Assembly: GCA_015680905.1 (NCBI GenBank)
Contig: CM027382.1
Span: 22,851,501 to 22,915,500, forward strand
Length of the DNA stretch: 64,000 nt
Source: Coptis chinensis
Taxonomy: Eukaryota > Streptophyta > Magnoliopsida > Ranunculales > Ranunculaceae
Direction of reading: 5' to 3'
The notes under the pieces are model-generated. The model searched no databases and was not told the DNA's origin. It saw only the letters and a list, made by a program, of their open reading frames with translations. The position numbers and the translations under genes are program-made. This document shows, one piece after another, positions 35,494-46,883 of this stretch; the stretch's first letter is position 1, and the number at the start of each line of letters is the position of its first letter.

Positions 35494-35509
35494 CGCAAAA
35501 GAGGGGCAA
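35494..35509 (+). other. Gypsy II polypurine tract
   Basis: gcaaaagaggggcaaa directly before the 3' LTR. The LTR here starts at TAGACACC and lacks the TG seen in the 5' copy. Confidence 0.75.
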
Positions 35510-37168
35510 ATAGACACCCCATTTTGCACCCTCGGGCATAATTCATTCATGATTTTGCGCTTAAATTAAATTTGATCATATAAGATGATTTGCTTTCAGA
35601 GTCTTCTTTTTCATATCAAACTTCTTTCTATTCATCTTTTTTTAGCGTCTTTAGACTCTCCTCATCATGTTCTAGCTATGGCTGAAGTTTTCGTTGCTTT
35701 CTACGAGTTTTGAGATGAAAATGACCAAAATGCCCCCAGAACCCTTTGGAGCCCAAATCTCGTTTTTCCACTCTTTCTTTGGATGAAATTATTTCATATT
35801 TGAATTCCCCTTGAAAAATCCTTCAAATGAGTACAAGCTTGCCTAGGTTACTTTTGGATTTCTAAACCCTAATCTTGCCCTATCCCCCCGTTTTACCACC
35901 GCTGCGCCTTTGTTGAGTGCAACAATTTTTTGGAGTAAGATTTCGACCCAAGGGTATTTTTAAAAGTTCATGAACCTTCCTAATGGATTAATTAACAATT
36001 TTTGTGAAGAAGAGTTTGCCTAATTTTGACCCGTCAAAGGGAATTTCGCGATTTTGAAAATATGGTCAAAGTGGGCCTTTTTGTGGATTTTGGACCCGTG
36101 CTCATGGACTGTGGATCCAGCTCGAGTTGGACCTTTTTATTAGGGTTTCTAGCCCATTTTCAAGCCTCTAAAAACCTAGATAACCTTCCTTAATTGTTTG
36201 ATTTGATTTGATCCCTAAAATCAAGAATATTCTGAGAATATGCCATTTTGGAGCCAAGTTTGGAAACCCTGGATTATGGGCTCATTAAGGACGTGTAGGG
36301 CTTGATTTTTTTGCCCTAATCCATCTGAAATATCCAAAACCAAGGGCCAAGATCGCACCCCTTATCCCACTCTTGAATCGAGGGCCGATTTAGGAGGTGC
36401 AACCAAAAAGAGATCGAAGCCATTGGATTTTCTTCATCAACACTTTCGACCATTGGATCAAACTCATTACCATATTGAAATCCATCCCAAAGCTATAAAT
36501 ATGGGTCTCATTCACCCATAAAAATAATCTAGAGCAAGCTAGAGCTAGGAATTGGAGTTAATAATCTGACCTAGTTATTCAGAGCTAATAGTCTTCTTTT
36601 CTTCAGTGTTCTTCATTTTTTCTTTCTAGTTCTTCATTTTTAGCCTTCTTTTCTTCTTGTCGATCTTGAGTAGAAACTTCTTTTCACCAAAAGTTGTTTT
36701 TTTCCTCAAATCACCTGTTTCAATCCAAAAATGACAATTGTCAATTCAAGATCAAGTTTATCATCAATCAATCAATCTACAATCAAGTATGAGGCAACAT
36801 TCCAAACAAGGTGACATCTTTCTTTTCTCTTTTATTTCCTTTAGCATTGCGTATTAGGTTATTTTTTTTAGTTTTATTATAGCATATAGTTATTAGTTTT
36901 TAATCCAACTTGGTAGATTAATTTTTCAAGCTTTCTTCGTTTGCCTATCTTAACACGTTACACCTCAATAGAAGTAAAATTTGGTTTTACCAGGGCGATT
37001 GTGGAGGTGCCTAACACCTTCCCATCGTACCTTGACTCCCGAACCCAATAATCATCTAGTTTCGAGGGCTAGTCCTTCACATAGGTTTTACTCAACTTTT
37101 CCTTAATAAAGTTAGTGGCGACTCTAAAATCAATTGCATAGACTTAGGTACACATTTTTGTGCTTACA
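35510..37168 (+). repeat. Gypsy II 3' LTR
   Basis: Matches the 5' LTR over its whole length; most differences are one-base indels at homopolymers. Followed directly by the TSD GTTTG. Confidence 0.93.
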
Positions 37169-37270
37169 GTTTGGTATTCAAGAGGTCTCACCATTAAAGA
37201 TGAAAAACACTAAATTTTCAAGAATTTGATATTTGGTGCTCAAGAGGTCTCACTATTAAAGATGCTCTAA

Positions 37271-37462
37271 ATGTAATGATTGATGAGGATGCTAGAGGTG
37301 TAATAATTGATAGAGTTTAAGAAATACCTGTTTGGGTCGGTCATAACCCATAACTTAAAGAAAAAAAAACATATAGACCTGATCTACTTTTAGATTTTAG
37401 AGTTTGATGTTTTGATCGATATTGGTATTTTGCTCTAGGGCGATAGCTGCATAAATTGGGGT
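37271..37462. other. Short non-coding spacer
   Basis: Contains the end of the RNase H remnant (to about 37320) and an A-run; nothing else seen. Confidence 0.5.
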
Positions 37463-37529
37463 TTGGTTATAAAAAAAAGTAAAAAAAAAAACACAACTCA
37501 AGTGTGCACGAGTTACTCAGTCAAGAATA

Positions 37530-38156
37530 ACACGAATCGCCCTCCACAAGGTCCACAAGGATCCATAGGTGGCACTGAAATACAAATGGCATTTCAAATT
37601 ACTAATTCTACCTTGCCACTTGACGATCGGGTTCCACCATGTCCTTCCATGAATCCATGTATTGGGCTTGATCAGGTTAAAATGGTAAGTAAAGTAATCT
37701 TGAAACAACAAAAAAGAAAATATGTTGTCTGATTAATTATGTTGCGGAATGCTTGCAACTGCACGGGACCACGATCAATACATGTGGTCAAGTCAATGCT
37801 ACACTTAGGTGATGACATTTTAGTGTCTTTATTATTATTATTTTTTTTTGATAAAGGTGTCCTTATTAATTCGAATTATGCTAAGTTCGCCACAATAGGA
37901 GGTACAAGATCAAGGTGCTTTATCCTTTAGGCTTCAGTGTATTTGTCTAACAGTTCATTATGTATTTATCTGTCGGTCCAAAGTACACTCAGGCACTCGG
38001 TAATGGGCTCAAGCATGCATATTGAAGTTTTGACTTGGGGACCAAAATTGGAGTTACATAAATTGGAATTGGGGTCAACCTACATGTCTGCATTTCCAAA
38101 GGCTGAAGCAAACCAATATGCCAGGCAGGAAAATATGAAATACATCCTCATATAGT
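37530..38156 (+). pseudogene. Unidentified exon-like sequences cut by Gypsy III
   Basis: Two plus-strand stretches look coding. One is about 37540-37685 (PQGPQGSIGGTEIQMAFQIT, then PLDDRVPPCPSMNPCIGL), ending at a GT donor (aaaatg|gtaagta). The other is about 37982-38156 (SSMHIEVLTWGPKLELHKLE, then AFPKAEANQYARQENMKYIL) after an AG. The second ends at a stop two bases before the target duplication of Gypsy III, so the insertion lies at the end of, or within, this unknown gene. I do not recognise the protein. Confidence 0.35.
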
Positions 38157-38159
38157 CAT

Positions 38160-38695
38160 GTTTGGTGTGAATCTTTACAGGCCTAAATTGGAATGGAAAT
38201 GTGAGTTGTATTTGATTTTGACTGAGTTCGGTTAGATGCAAATTGCCTACGTATCAAGTTTTTAAGCCAAACTTGAATCAAGTCAGACGTAGTTTCTCTT
38301 CTCTTTATATAGGCAAGATGTCCGCGCTTCATCCTCTCCTGCGTCAGGTCAAGTTTGGGACTTTATGTCATTTAATAAACCATGATGGCGAGTTATGGTG
38401 AAGTAATAGCGTGCGCATCTGAAGCTCCGGTCTTAATGACGCTAGTTGGGGCATACGTTACTATCCATTGAAGTATGAGCTAGTGTGGACCTTCTGGAGG
38501 TCGTTGCCTAGGTCGAACTGGTGAAGGCGATCTCTACGGAGAGATCATGCCACTAGTGCGAGTCGTTGCCAGGCAATCTGGGATTGCGGGTTGAGTCCAA
38601 GCGACCTGGAGATGTAAGCGAATGAGATCAACTGATAGCTCTGTATGTGCTGGACTCGTGTCTGATATCCATTGGATGTGGATATTACTCTCACA
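38160..38695 (-). repeat. Gypsy III 3' LTR (left side)
   Basis: About 0.53 kb. It is preceded on the minus strand by the purine-rich gagatggggttgtg (38696-38709), the expected polypurine tract. Confidence 0.85.
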
Positions 38696-39088
38696 CACAA
38701 CCCCATCTCAGTAGGTCGCTATAACCAAAATAGCGATCTGCTGAGAGAGAACGGGGGAACGTGTATGGCACATGCGAGGGTGTGGGCAGTTTTGAATGTG
38801 AATAGCAACCGCTTCGGTTTAGGGTGGTTGAAATTATCACGTACTTGAAAAGACAACACATAAGAAGACGTGTCGATCTAGGTTTTGGTGTAATGATGGT
38901 TTGCATTGGGAACTGAACGGGCGGCTTGTATAAGACATTTTTGGAAACTAAAGAGTTTATGTTTGGCACATTTTCTTCACATTCTTAGAGCAGTTGAGCA
39001 TCCAAGTTAGTTATCTTGCCATTTTTGCTTCTCTTGCTTTCATAGATAGCATTTTCGTGTTAGGGTTGTAATCTTTCTAGCGTAAAGG

Positions 39089-39880
39089 ATGTCTAACTCT
39101 GATGATACACGTTCTGATGAGGTTATAGAGATAGGATCTGAAGATAGGATGGAGGACGAGGTTTCTGGGTCTGTTGTTGCAATTTCGAGCGGTGACCTTG
39201 TAGAGGACGGTTCTTCTTCTAGTAGTTTACCACCTAGGGTTGTAAATAGAAGTGCGGTCACGAACTTTGAAGATATTAGGTTAAGGTTTGAGATTAACAT
39301 CCCCGACCTGGAGATACACGACTTGGATAATGTGGATAACGTGTTTAGCAGTAGTTTTTTACCGATAAATAGGGGGGTCGTTGTATGTGTGGGATAACTG
39401 AGGGCGGGGTTACGCTTGCCATTCTCAAAATTGACTTGTGATGTGTTGAACTTCAGTGGGAAGGCTCCTTGTTAGTTAGTTGGGAACAGTTGGAGGCTGT
39501 TTAGGGTTTTTGATCTGTTGAACGAGTCGGGGGAATATGATATTAGGCTCGATGATGTGCTCGAGAACTTCGCTATGAAGCGATCTCGGTTGAACAATTT
39601 TAGTTTACAAACTATGTCAAGTAAGTCGTCTGTTCTGAATGGGGTGAGTAACGAGTCTTGGGAGCAAAGATCATTGTTGTTGAGGGGGAACTACTGTGTG
39701 GTTGGAAGTAGTTTGAGATGTAGGAGTTGTAATTTTGATGGTATGTGTGTACTAGTGTTTGTACTTGTGTTAATTTCTTATCTCATTTTCCTGCTGGTTC
39801 TGATATTTGGTTTGTGTTCTTTTTACAGACGTTGTTATCTCAAACCGAGGGAAGAGCTAAAGAGATATTATTATTAGCAA
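39089..39880 (+). CDS. Antisense ORF of Tat element (Transposase_28-like), broken
   Basis: Plus-strand, opposite to pol. The ATG at 39089 opens MSNSDDTRSDEVIEIGSEDR, an acidic Ser-rich start; a stop follows at about 39397. Similar frames continue as LRLPFSKLTCDVLNFSGKAP near 39411, VGNSWRLFRVFDLLNESGEY and VSNESWEQRSLLLRGNY. A GT...AG-bordered gap (39742-39827) may be an intron, after which LLSQTEGRAKEILLL follows. The block LPF-LxxxVLNFxGxAPxQL-xNSWR is like the domain named putative gypsy-type transposon protein, which in Tat elements is encoded antisense between integrase and the 3' LTR. Function unknown. It has two or more stops, so this copy is inactive. Confidence 0.6.
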
Positions 39881-39959
39881 CAGTTGTTTGCCATTAGTAA
39901 TAGCCTGTTATGGTGTAGTGAATGGAGTCGTTATGAGTAGATTCAATGATCTCAGAGCG

Positions 39960-40145
39960 ATTCGTTGTGATTGTCAGCTCGAAAGGAATGACGGCCTGCA
40001 TCATGAGTAGCATAGTGAGAACGGGGGGATTCACCAGCAGATATTAAAGGTACATGGATTACGTAAGCCTATAGAATAATTTCTAGCTGCATTGGACACT
40101 AGCTTTTGTTCTTTTCAATCTTCTTTTTCAAGTTCTCCAGTATTG
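39960..40145 (-). pseudogene. Gypsy III integrase, C-terminal side, beyond the Athila-like insert
   Basis: The minus-strand reading continues the integrase interrupted at 50221: LENLKKKIEKNKS, then HVPLISAGESP-like sequence, with stops. The two parts join at the TATTG target duplication of the inserted element. Confidence 0.65.
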
Positions 40146-41663
40146 TGATACGAGCCCAAAATTGTAGGTTTAACCATTTAACAATATTGCTGTTAGACCA
40201 ATTATGTGATTAATAATATAGGTTTATTACTAATTACGTACTTTTGAGTATTTCAGGCTTTAGAATTGAATAAATGTAAATTCGTTACTAATTAGACGCT
40301 AAAAGGAGCTAAAGGGATTGCTATGAAAGTTCTATAAAGAAAGCTCAAGTTTCATGGAGAAAAAGTCCTTAAAAAGCCCAAGTCAAAGCTGTTAAGTGAA
40401 AGTCAAACAAGATTAGAAAGCTGAAGAAAAGTCAACATAACTTCAAAATGTCATATCTTTGGACTCAGACCTCGGATTTGGGCCCATTTTATATCAAAAT
40501 GACTGGCTCAGAAAGCTCTTTCCAATGGTCTAGACCTTGATTCGATCAGAGCAGCATAAGTTAGTGAAAACTCGCTCTATAGTAACACGACCAGAATGGG
40601 AAGTCTTGGATTCAACAAATTGGGTTTTGGGCTCGATTTTTCGGCCCAAAACATGACTCCTCAGCCCATGCACGAATTTGGGGATCTAGCTCTTTTATAT
40701 CAAGAGACAAAAGCTTAGCTCTTAAGATATCTAGATCTAAACCTATTCTAGTTCATAAAATTTAGTTTTGTAATATAGAATTAGTTTTAATTGATTAAAT
40801 TAGTTTATATAGATTAATCTAGTTAGTTGTCAATTTTATTAGTTGTGAGAACAAGTTTTGAATTTTAGAATAAATTACTTAGTTATATTTCAATATTTAA
40901 ATTCGAATTCAATCTTTCATTCATAGATTTAGTTATTTTAAATTGATAATTAGTATTCATAATCTTAGTTCTAAATTAGTTTAATTTTTAATTGTAATCC
41001 ATGTTTGAATCTTAGACTATTGTTAATTTAGATTAAGAAAGTTTAATTAGTTATTCAATAATGACTTGTTTTCTTGTTCTTGTGTTAGAAATGATAGTCT
41101 AATGAATTCTAGCTAAACCTCCATTAGAGGGGTTTGATGAAGCTTGGATGAAGACTTGATGTGCTAGTTAGAATTATTGCATTTAAGAGTTCACTCTAGT
41201 AGGTTAGTTGATTCGCCATGAGAATGGGTTGAACTTCCTCACATGCTAATTATTAGTTGGCAGAGATTACCATGAATAATTAGGGATCACAATTAATCTT
41301 AATTGGTTATGATTGCAATAATCTACACTAGCATATTAGGAATTTATTTAAGTGAAATCAAATCCACCTAATCTCTTCTCCATATTTTTCTCTATATTTT
41401 ATTCAATTCATATTCAATTGCATAGTTAAATTAGTATAAGTTAAATTCATATATTTAGTTTCATAGTATAAATTCACTTCTATAAATATTACTCTCACCA
41501 TTGTTCCCTTGTTTAATTGATTTCTTTATGTCTTGGTAGTTTAGGAGTGGAACGATTCCGTACTCTATATGTTGCATAAATCTATATGTGAGGGTAGGAA
41601 ATAAATAATTGATACCATAAGAATAAGGTTAGAGTAATCTAATTGAGTTTTTACGGGTTATCA
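40146..41663 (+). repeat. Athila-like 5' LTR
   Basis: 1518 bp, TGATACGAGCCC...GGGTTATCA. TATA box TATAAATA at 41481-41488 before a pyrimidine-rich initiator region. Confidence 0.93.
41481..41488 (+). promoter_or_regulatory. TATA box of Athila-like 5' LTR
   Basis: TATAAATA in cttctataaatattactctc; the counterpart in the 3' LTR is at 50028-50035. Confidence 0.6.
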
Positions 41664-41680
41664 AATGGCGCAGCTGCCAT
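41664..41680 (+). other. Primer binding site of Athila-like element
   Basis: aatggcgcagctgccat right after the LTR. It starts TGGCGC like the usual plant Gypsy site, but the following bases are changed. Confidence 0.6.
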
Positions 41681-42514
41681 CTTAAACTCTTTCAGGACAA
41701 GAATTCAATTGCTTGAATCCAAGGGGCAATTCCCCATTCTCGACCCACCCACCATTTTAATTTTTCTTTCTTGTTTCTCATATTTTTGTTACTGTTCATG
41801 CTTGAAATTCACTGTTTTAATCCGCCCTCCCTTTTGCCTTGCACAAAGCGCGCCGCGCTCCCTTAAGATTGTGGAATCATAGTGACGAATACTGCGGTAA
41901 AGGCATTTCTAAATTTTCGAAAATTCTAAATATTTTCAGACATAATATCTAAGGTGTTATTAATTTATTGGAATATTTTCAGAATTTTCTTAATTGTTTT
42001 ACCTTGTGAACAAATATGATCTTTACAGTGCTACATTTCAGTTTTCAAACCGTAAGTTCTTAAAAAAAGATGAGTAAGGTTACTTAGGAAGTTCCAAAAA
42101 TTCTAAACCTTTTACAGGATTATCTATCCTAAGTCAGGAGTTTGCAGTAAAACTTTTACGAGTTTGTGATTTGTTTTGACCTCCTAACTAGTGGAGTGTT
42201 CCCAGTGTATTTCTGCAGTTTTGCAACACTTAATTTCTGGAACAATAGCTGATAAAGAAGATTTGTAGAACTCCAATTTCTCTAAATTTTTTATAGAAAA
42301 ACGCATGATCTGTCAGAAGTCTCCAGTAAACTTTTGGAGATTTTTGGTTCTGTTTTGATTGGCTAACCATTCGTTTGTTTGTATTGTGTACGAAAACTGT
42401 TTTGCAAACTTTGCAGGGCAATAAAAGGACTTTCATAGCTCTAATTGTTCTGATATTTTACAGGCTACTTACTGGACATCTTAACAACCTACTGTAAAAA
42501 TTTCAAATTTTTTG

Positions 42515-42735
42515 GAGAGCGCAACCCGCGCCTTAACAAGGCAAAGTTTGAGCGCGACCCGCGCTTAAAACACTGTAACTCGAGCTAGGACGGAGCACGA
42601 CCCGCACCCATACAAGGCAAATTCTGAGCGCCCCCCGCGTTCAACTCACTGAAAATTGCCTCAGGAACGAGCGCGACCTGCGCTCTTCACAAGCAAATTA
42701 TGAGCGCACCCCACGCCCTCTTCTAGAGCAGCCCG
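42515..42735 (+). repeat. GC-rich repeat cluster (gagcgcgacccgcgc), about 6 copies
   Basis: Units of 35-50 bp, each with gagcgc(g/a)(a/c)ccc(g/a)cgc followed by caaggcaaa or an aaaacactg-type spacer, in a region otherwise AT-rich. A second cluster with the same units is at 45757-45895. Confidence 0.85.
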
Positions 42736-43017
42736 ATTTTCACAGGTCAGTTCAAACTTCCATTTCTTCAAGTTATTTGGTGTTTCTAACTTCTTCAATA
42801 CACTGAGATTGCGTATACAAGATGCTATTCATACGCGTATCAAGGAGGCATTCAGGTACTCCTTCTTCCACTCCTCGCCTCTTCTGTCAGAGGAGTTTCA
42901 ATTCTAGTATAATTAGGCTTGTTTATTGTAAACGTCAACGTACATGCCTATCTAGAAATTTATAGTTAGAGTTTTCGTTGCATATTAATTGTCCTATAAT
43001 ATATTTATAAAACCAAT

Positions 43018-44635
43018 ATGGCATATCAATATGTAGACCAACAATCATATGATTATTATGCAAACCCTTCACCATGTTAATACTGTGGTAGTCCTTACTA
43101 TTGGGTTTCTCAGTGCCCATCATACTAAGAGTTTGGGCCTACTATAGGATATAATAATAATTATAAACCGCAATTTTCAAACATTCATAGTAATCCATAC
43201 AATCAAGAGTTTTCTAGTCATCCAAACTATACATGGAGTCAACCAGTGTCGTCTACTTCTAGTTCCATGATGAGTGTGTACAATGAACCAAACACTTTTC
43301 CGTGCATAATTTGTTCAGATCCAGACCACACCGCCCATTCATGTCCCATATTTATTCAACCTCAATCTATCCCATCACAATACGAGATCAACCAGAGTCA
43401 CTCAAACGCTAATAACTATGACTATCAAACACCATACCAACAAGACATTTCCACCATACCAGAAATTACCCACCCATCTAGTTCACCACCCTTCCCAGAC
43501 CGAATTTCTCAAACTATGCTTCAGAACCTAACTATGCTTCAGAACATAGCCCAGATGATTTCTATGATCCCCTCACCTAACAAAGAACTTTTAACCTTGC
43601 CAGAGATCGACCCACAAGTAGAACAACCTATTCCCATAACCACACCATTCGACCTAGTTAAGACCTATCCTAAATTTCATGAACCATTACCTACCCATGA
43701 CCCCCCCCCCCCCCCCATTAACCATTATGTTGACTCCACACCCCACCTGGATGAGGAAATTCTTGCAGACGACTCTTTAGGACTAGTTTTGGATGACCAC
43801 TCAAATTTGAGCGATGCCTCCGAGGAACCTCCCACTATCCATCTGACGATGAATATAATGATGACACTTTAGAAGATATTTATAAAGGTGTGACGAAGGA
43901 AGAATTTGATAATTATTAGCATTCTCTTAATATGGACCCTCCTGTTGAGCATGTTCAGGCCTTTGTGTTTGCTAACCACACTCGGCTGGATGATTCCTCG
44001 ACACATTCGAATGATGCCATTGAGGATACTTATAGTGTTTTAAAGGAAGAGGTTGAGGAAATAGAGATTAACAATTCTAATATAAGGCATGAACAAGGTC
44101 ATGTGCAGGAATTAAAGGAAGTAACTTCTTTATCGCAATGTGAATCTCAATTTAATTTAGTTTGGCAACTGAGAAAATAACAATGGAAGAAATAGATGAA
44201 TTTCTTAAAGATAAAGCCACGAACCACAACTTTATGGATTCAACTAAGCTAGATGAAGACTTCTATGATTTCTTAAGAGCGTGTGAGGATTCACCACTTG
44301 AGTTATCACCTCCTAAAATCCAACCATCTATCACAACTAAACCATCCATTCACCCACCATTTAAGAGGAACCTCGAATTTGCACTTGAGCCTATTGCCTC
44401 AGAGACCCTTTATAATTTTTTCAACCCTCACAGTGAAGAGTGTTTGCCTAACACACAATCCCATGAGTACATCATTCCTGTAGTTGAGAAGCAAGCTTTG
44501 ACCGAGTGTAGTGCGAAACCTAGTTTGTCTTATTTTTCCTCATTTGAGCCTCATGAAAGACATCAGGATCCAAACTTCATTCCTTTCTCACCTAAAGTAT
44601 TGCTAATTCATCTTTTGGGTTATTCCAACTTTTGA
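43018..44635 (+). pseudogene. Gag-like protein with two CCHC zinc knuckles (Athila-like)
   Basis: From the ATG at 43018 (MAYQYVDQQSYDYYANPSPC) the first knuckle is degenerate: it has a stop, and Tyr in place of His (C-x2-CGSPYYWVSQC). The second, CIICSDPDHTAHSC, is a perfect C-x2-C-x4-H-x4-C (frame 43246-43872). Pro/Gln/Thr-rich sequence follows, with acidic stretches (LDEEILADDSLGLVLDDHSN). Further frames at 43932-44180 (VEEIEINNSNIRHEQGHVQE) and 44162-44635 (KATNHNFMDSTKLDEDFYDF) seem to continue the same protein after frame changes. RNA binding by the knuckles is inferred. A run of 16 C (43701-43716) encodes Pro and may have slipped. Confidence 0.65.
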
Positions 44636-45756
44636 ACGCAGCTACAACATGATGGTTTGCATATGTTCTTTGATGGGTTGCATAAGTTTTCTTTCATTCT
44701 TCTACATTATTGCTTCCAATTATATAACTTCATTCTGTTTGGAGGTGCATTTAGTATCATGTTTTTATGGCTAGACCCCCAACTCTTTCAACTATTAGTT
44801 TATAGTTGACCACACATCATCTATTTTATGCCACCCCAGTTTCTTGCTTGTTTAGGGGTGTGCATAGTCTAGGGGAATCTGACTTAAAACGACCCCATAT
44901 TAAGCCTAGGGGAATCTGACTTTAAAAGACCCACGTTTAAAACAAATTTTCTAAACTCTATTCTATAAAATTTGTTTGGGAGTGGGGTGTTTGGTTTTTC
45001 CATTCTTGATCACTCAACTTCCTATTCTTATCCCTTCCTCATCTCGTAGCTAGATTTCTTGTTGTTTGAAGTTTTGATGTTGTTTTTATTGTTTTTAGTA
45101 GATTGGATGTTAAAGTTTGAATTCAGTAGTTAATTTTGAATTCGGTAGTTAATTATATTTGAATTTCAATGTTAATTTAATTTGGTTCTTTTCAAGTTAT
45201 GCGTTGATTTTAGTGTTAATCCCACCTTCCCGAATTGTTTGGGGGTGGTATTATTTCTTCTAACATGATTTTTATATGATCCACAATTTTAGAAGTAGTT
45301 TTGCAGTGATTGTTGGGAATGTTGCCGATATTGGCATGCCTATGATTAGATTTTGTGGTAGGATGAAAATTCAAAGAGTTAGGAAGTTACTATTCTAAAT
45401 TCGATCTAAAAGATATTAAGTTTGTTTTAGAATAATGAATATGGGTTGTTTCCGTTTTAAGTTTTGGAAATATTTTGTTTCCGGCAATTGCCTTAAAACT
45501 TTTTGGCAACTTCCCGATTCGTTTTGGAAACTCAAAACCTATATAAACTTCATTCATTCTCCACACAAAATTCACATCTCTCACTTTCATCTCTCACCTT
45601 TCACTCCCAAGTTTTCTTTCTTTTTCTGTTTCACTTTTCTTCGGCTCTCGTGAGTGCGCTGCGCTTCGATTGGCGCCACTCGTTACCCAAAACACTTTGT
45701 CGATCCATTTGCTCTCGAAAGCGACTGCGCCAAAATACTCTTGTAAAGTCCAGTTT

Positions 45757-45895
45757 TCACTAGAGCGCGACCACGCCCTCCCAAGACCAAAACTGAGCGC
45801 GACCCGTGCCCAAAACACTGTGAGTCCAAATTCTCCAGAGCGCGACCTACGCCCATACAAGGCTTAGTTAGAGTGCACCCCACGCCCTGACCTCC
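45757..45895 (+). repeat. Second GC-rich repeat cluster (gagcgcgacc)
   Basis: Four units (gagcgcgaccacgccc, gagcgcgacccgtgccc, gagcgcgacctacgccc and gagtgcaccccacgccc), homologous to the cluster at 42515. They lie just upstream of the second ORF. Confidence 0.85.
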
Positions 45896-45969
45896 TTAGG
45901 CACGAAAAATTCCAATTTTTTGTGGGTTGTTTCAGGATCGTTCCAACTGTTCTAGAGAGTAGTTTTGTG

Positions 45970-46883
45970 ATGACATCACTTATAGTCATATCGGAGCAGT
46001 CTTTCAAAGACTTGTTGGGAAGCGAGACTTATGGACATTGGTTTCGCTACAGGATCTTGCAGTTAGGATGGAGGCATCTACTAGTAAGTGAAGACGACTC
46101 GTATTTACCTCAGCTTACTAAATTTTTTACAATAATGTTAGTTTCTATTGTAACCAGGATGGAGAACAAGAATTCTCTATCGTGGTTGATGACACGCCAC
46201 TAGAATTCAATAAGTATTTGGTAGCGTTAGTTTCGGGAATACCAATACCTGATCCTATTCACACGTGGGGATATATGACCCATAATGCATACCTCTATGA
46301 CTATACATATTTCCATGAGTATTATGAGGGAGGGGTGTTCCGTATAATGGACCAAGGGAGTTATAACATAGCCCTTGGTAGCCTGTCCCTCAATGTAGGC
46401 ACCACCATGTTATCCATCCTGATGAATATTTTAGGGGATTGGCAGTTTACTTTAGCAAATAGTATCACGGGTGACGTTTTCCTTGCTTTAGTTGAGGGAT
46501 GTCGCCGATATGACATTCCCCGAGTATTAGTGGCTAGCCTTAAGAGAGCCCAAAGCATGCGGTATAAGTATCTTCTTATGTCTGTTTTGGTTTGCCGCAT
46601 CATGCACAGTTGTCTACCTGAATTATGTACCCAGTTCACGGATTGGAAAAGGGTTGAAGTCATGAGACCCACCAATTGGGTGGTTTGCTCATTTCGAGTA
46701 AAGACTTGGCCGGGATGGCAGGTGCAACCTCATTTGGTTGCTCCTTACACCCCATCAGACATAGTAACACTCGACAGGTTAGCACGTGTTGATGACACAC
46801 GACGACGGGCTTGGCAAGTTATCATGGCATGGCAGGATGCGAAGGAACCTCATTTCTTTATAGAAGAGGTTGACAACGATTAA
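45970..46883 (+). pseudogene. Athila-like second ORF ('putative plant transposon protein' type)
   Basis: ATG at 45970 (MTSLIVISEQSFKDLLGSET). The frame shifts by one near the T-run at 46120-46127, and the second part (46182 on) runs to a stop at 46881-46883. Readable blocks: EFSIVVDDTPLEFNKYLVAL, VSGIPIPDPIHTWGYM, RIMDQGSYNIALGSLSLNVG and PTNWVVCSFRVKTWPGWQVQ. The arrangement FYxN...(F)xxxVxxxxxxFxxxxLxxLxxIP is like the retroelement-associated domain annotated as putative plant transposon protein, usually found near gag. Function unknown. Apart from the single shift it is well preserved over about 300 codons, suggesting recent constraint or recent insertion. Confidence 0.5.

Larger units (their letters stand above)
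32401..35509 (+). other. Gypsy II 3' untranslated region
   Basis: About 3.1 kb between integrase and the 3' LTR without recognisable coding sequence. It holds A-tracts (32718-32737, 33391-33414), a 29-bp tandem repeat near 34385-34490 and a threefold repeat at 35180-35305. It ends with the polypurine tract gcaaaagaggggcaaa (35494-35509). Confidence 0.7.
24221..37168 (+). mobile_element. Ty3/Gypsy retrotransposon II, 12.9 kb, two LTRs (TSD GTTTG)
   Basis: LTRs at 24221-25884 and 35510-37168 are very similar throughout; both end TTTTTGTGCTTACA. GTTTG lies directly on both sides (24216-24220 and 37169-37173). PBS, gag, protease, RT, part of integrase and PPT are in plus-strand order. RT before integrase is the Gypsy order. 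The second half of RNase H and the start of integrase are deleted, and many one-base indels break the frames. Inserted in the Harbinger-like MITE. Confidence 0.95.
23874..37267. mobile_element. PIF/Harbinger-like MITE (about 441 bp), split by Gypsy II
   Basis: Left end GAGCATCTTTAATGGTGAGA (23874 on) and right end ...TATTAAAGATGCTC (to 37267) are inverted repeats. TAA flanks both sides (23871-23873 and 37268-37270), the Harbinger/Tourist target duplication. The MITE itself is 23874-24220 plus 37174-37267; everything between is a Gypsy element with its own TSD. Another internal copy of the terminal motif (ggtctcaccattaaagatg, 37184-37202) lies near the right end, so the right side carries two tandem termini. 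Confidence 0.82.

Noticed and set aside
43701..43716. Run of 16 C, and 13 G at 50263-50275
   Set aside because: Homopolymers inside broken retroelement ORFs; probably slippage or sequence error, no other meaning seen.
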